In this document: positions 47,445-47,962 of the stretch, piece by piece
Numbering within the stretch: position 1 is the stretch's first letter
How the letters are laid out: each line of letters begins with the position of its first letter
NCBI GenBank assembly: GCA_012512505.1
Contig: JAAZEB010000042.1
Location: 1 to 47,962, forward strand
Source of the DNA: Armatimonadota bacterium
GTDB taxonomy: Bacteria > Armatimonadota > JAAZEB01
Direction: 5' to 3'
Length of the DNA stretch: 47,962 nt
The notes under the pieces: model-generated
Seen by the model: the letters and a program-made list of their open reading frames with translations, nothing else
The model's database searches: none
What the model was told of the DNA's origin: nothing
Translations under genes and position numbers: made by a program

Positions 47445-47962
47445 TTACAGCGGCAGCACATCGCGGCGTCTTCCCCCGGGAGTGAGTGTCGCCTCTCTCT
47501 TCGCCGGGGGTGGAGTGGTCTCCTGGGCACGCCCGCGCTGGCGCCAGGCCGGCCCGGCCAGCGCCGTTGCCATGCCGGCCCCCGGGCGGCGCGAGCCGCC
47601 GGTCGTGGTGAAGGTCCAGCGTGCTTCACGGAAACCGTCGGTGGTCTCCACCAGGATGGTGGCGCGGTAGGTTGCGGCCGGCCGCAGCGGCTCGCGCGGC
47701 AAGAGGAAGACAGAGTTGCTGTGGCGCAGCGCCTCGTCGTTCAGGCGGTGGCGGGCGTAGCAGGGTACCTCCGCGCCGTCCACCTCCCGCAACTGCATCC
47801 GGTGCACGCGCTTGACCTCCGCGGGGAAGTGGGCGCTCACCGTGTAGCCGACCGGCGTCGGTGCCCCCGCCGGGATCGGACTGGGAGACTCCAGGCCGGG
47901 CCAGGAAAGCGGCACCTCGCGCTCCTCGGCCGGAGGGCACAACGCCACCGCTGTCGTCGGCG
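47445..47962 (-). CDS. C-terminal part of a probable CAP-domain (SCP/PR1-type) secreted protein, 5' end outside window
   Basis: The frame runs off the right edge, so only about 172 residues are present. The fragment VALCPPAEEREVPLSWPGLE, then SPSPIPAGAPTPVGYTVSAH, resembles the beta domain that follows CAP domains in secreted bacterial proteins as I remember them (YPPDGQ..VPLSF..E.PDP....GYPIT pattern). SNSVFLLPREPLRPAATYRA and RWTFTTTG are the usual closing strands. A basic, low-complexity tail (RRPGAGMATALAGPAWRQRG) extends past the fold. The gene lies upstream of the GH42-like gene on the same strand, 78 nt away. The CAP domain itself is not visible, so the family is a moderate-confidence call. 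Confidence 0.5.
   Translation of the reverse strand, partial: PTTAVALCPPAEEREVPLSWPGLESPSPIPAGAPTPVGYTVSAHFPAEVKRVHRMQLREVDGAEVPCYARHRLNDEALRHSNSVFLLPREPLRPAATYRATILVETTDGFREARWTFTTTGGSRRPGAGMATALAGPAWRQRGRAQETTPPPAKREATLTPGGRRRDVLPL

Overview
The window is high-GC bacterial DNA from a two-membrane organism that handles polysaccharide extensively. Clues are an exosortase beside a PEP-CTERM protein, a lipoprotein-type periplasmic adaptor, exported glycoside hydrolases, sugar-nucleotide enzymes, a sigma factor with a TPR tail and a DUF4277/IS1634-type transposase relic. This mix fits Armatimonadota best in my judgement; Planctomycetota, Verrucomicrobiota or Chloroflexota cannot be excluded. No rRNA, tRNA or CRISPR array is visible.

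Layout. 1-5.2 kb (minus): a partial sugar-nucleotidyltransferase, a DUF433 antitoxin-like gene, a transposase-like ORF that appears to have lost its catalytic acids, and an ECF sigma factor fused to about 600 residues of TPR repeats. 5.2-6.4 kb: a gene-free gap with a strong hairpin and an extended -10 promoter. 6.4-10.8 kb (plus): a GT39-like membrane glycosyltransferase, an exosortase-EpsI fusion and a PEP-CTERM protein, ended by a good bidirectional terminator. 10.9-15.4 kb (minus): a secreted C39-like protease, a DegT-type sugar aminotransferase, a membrane-anchored EEP phosphatase/nuclease and an unannotated 53-residue membrane protein. 15.5-26.6 kb: a polysaccharide-use block (unassigned secreted giant protein, GH95-like enzyme, CBM9-containing glycosidase, all minus; Gfo/Idh/MocA oxidoreductase and sugar isomerase, plus). 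27.0-29.9 kb: a UDP-sugar 6-dehydrogenase and a polysaccharide deacetylase, converging on a 13-bp-stem hairpin.

The most interesting part is 30.1-45.1 kb, which I read as a complete RiPP (ribosomally made, post-translationally modified peptide) locus of a type I cannot match to a named class. A near-consensus sigma-70 promoter (30157-30186) and a structured leader of about 540 nt precede a plus-strand maturation arm. This arm holds a free-standing SurA-N-like chaperone domain, an 80-residue precursor with a GG leader and two core cysteines, a gene-end hairpin, a compact radical SAM protein, a SPASM radical SAM protein and two tandem paralogous B12-binding radical SAM proteins. The last four genes overlap by 4-10 nt. 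A convergent minus-strand arm encodes a C39-peptidase ABC exporter with two cyclic-nucleotide-binding-like domains, an NHLM-type HlyD adaptor, a MacA-like lipoprotein adaptor and a parvulin whose N-terminal domain is homologous to the free-standing chaperone. The proposed flow is: chaperone/parvulin hold the precursor, radical SAM enzymes cross-link and/or C-methylate it, the C39 domain cuts after Gly-Gly, and the ABC/HlyD complex exports it. No TolC-like outer-membrane protein is encoded here.

45.2-48.0 kb (minus): a secreted GH42-like glycosidase and the C-terminal part of a probable CAP-domain protein cut by the window edge. Because GC is high, very long antisense ORFs shadow most genes; they were ignored.
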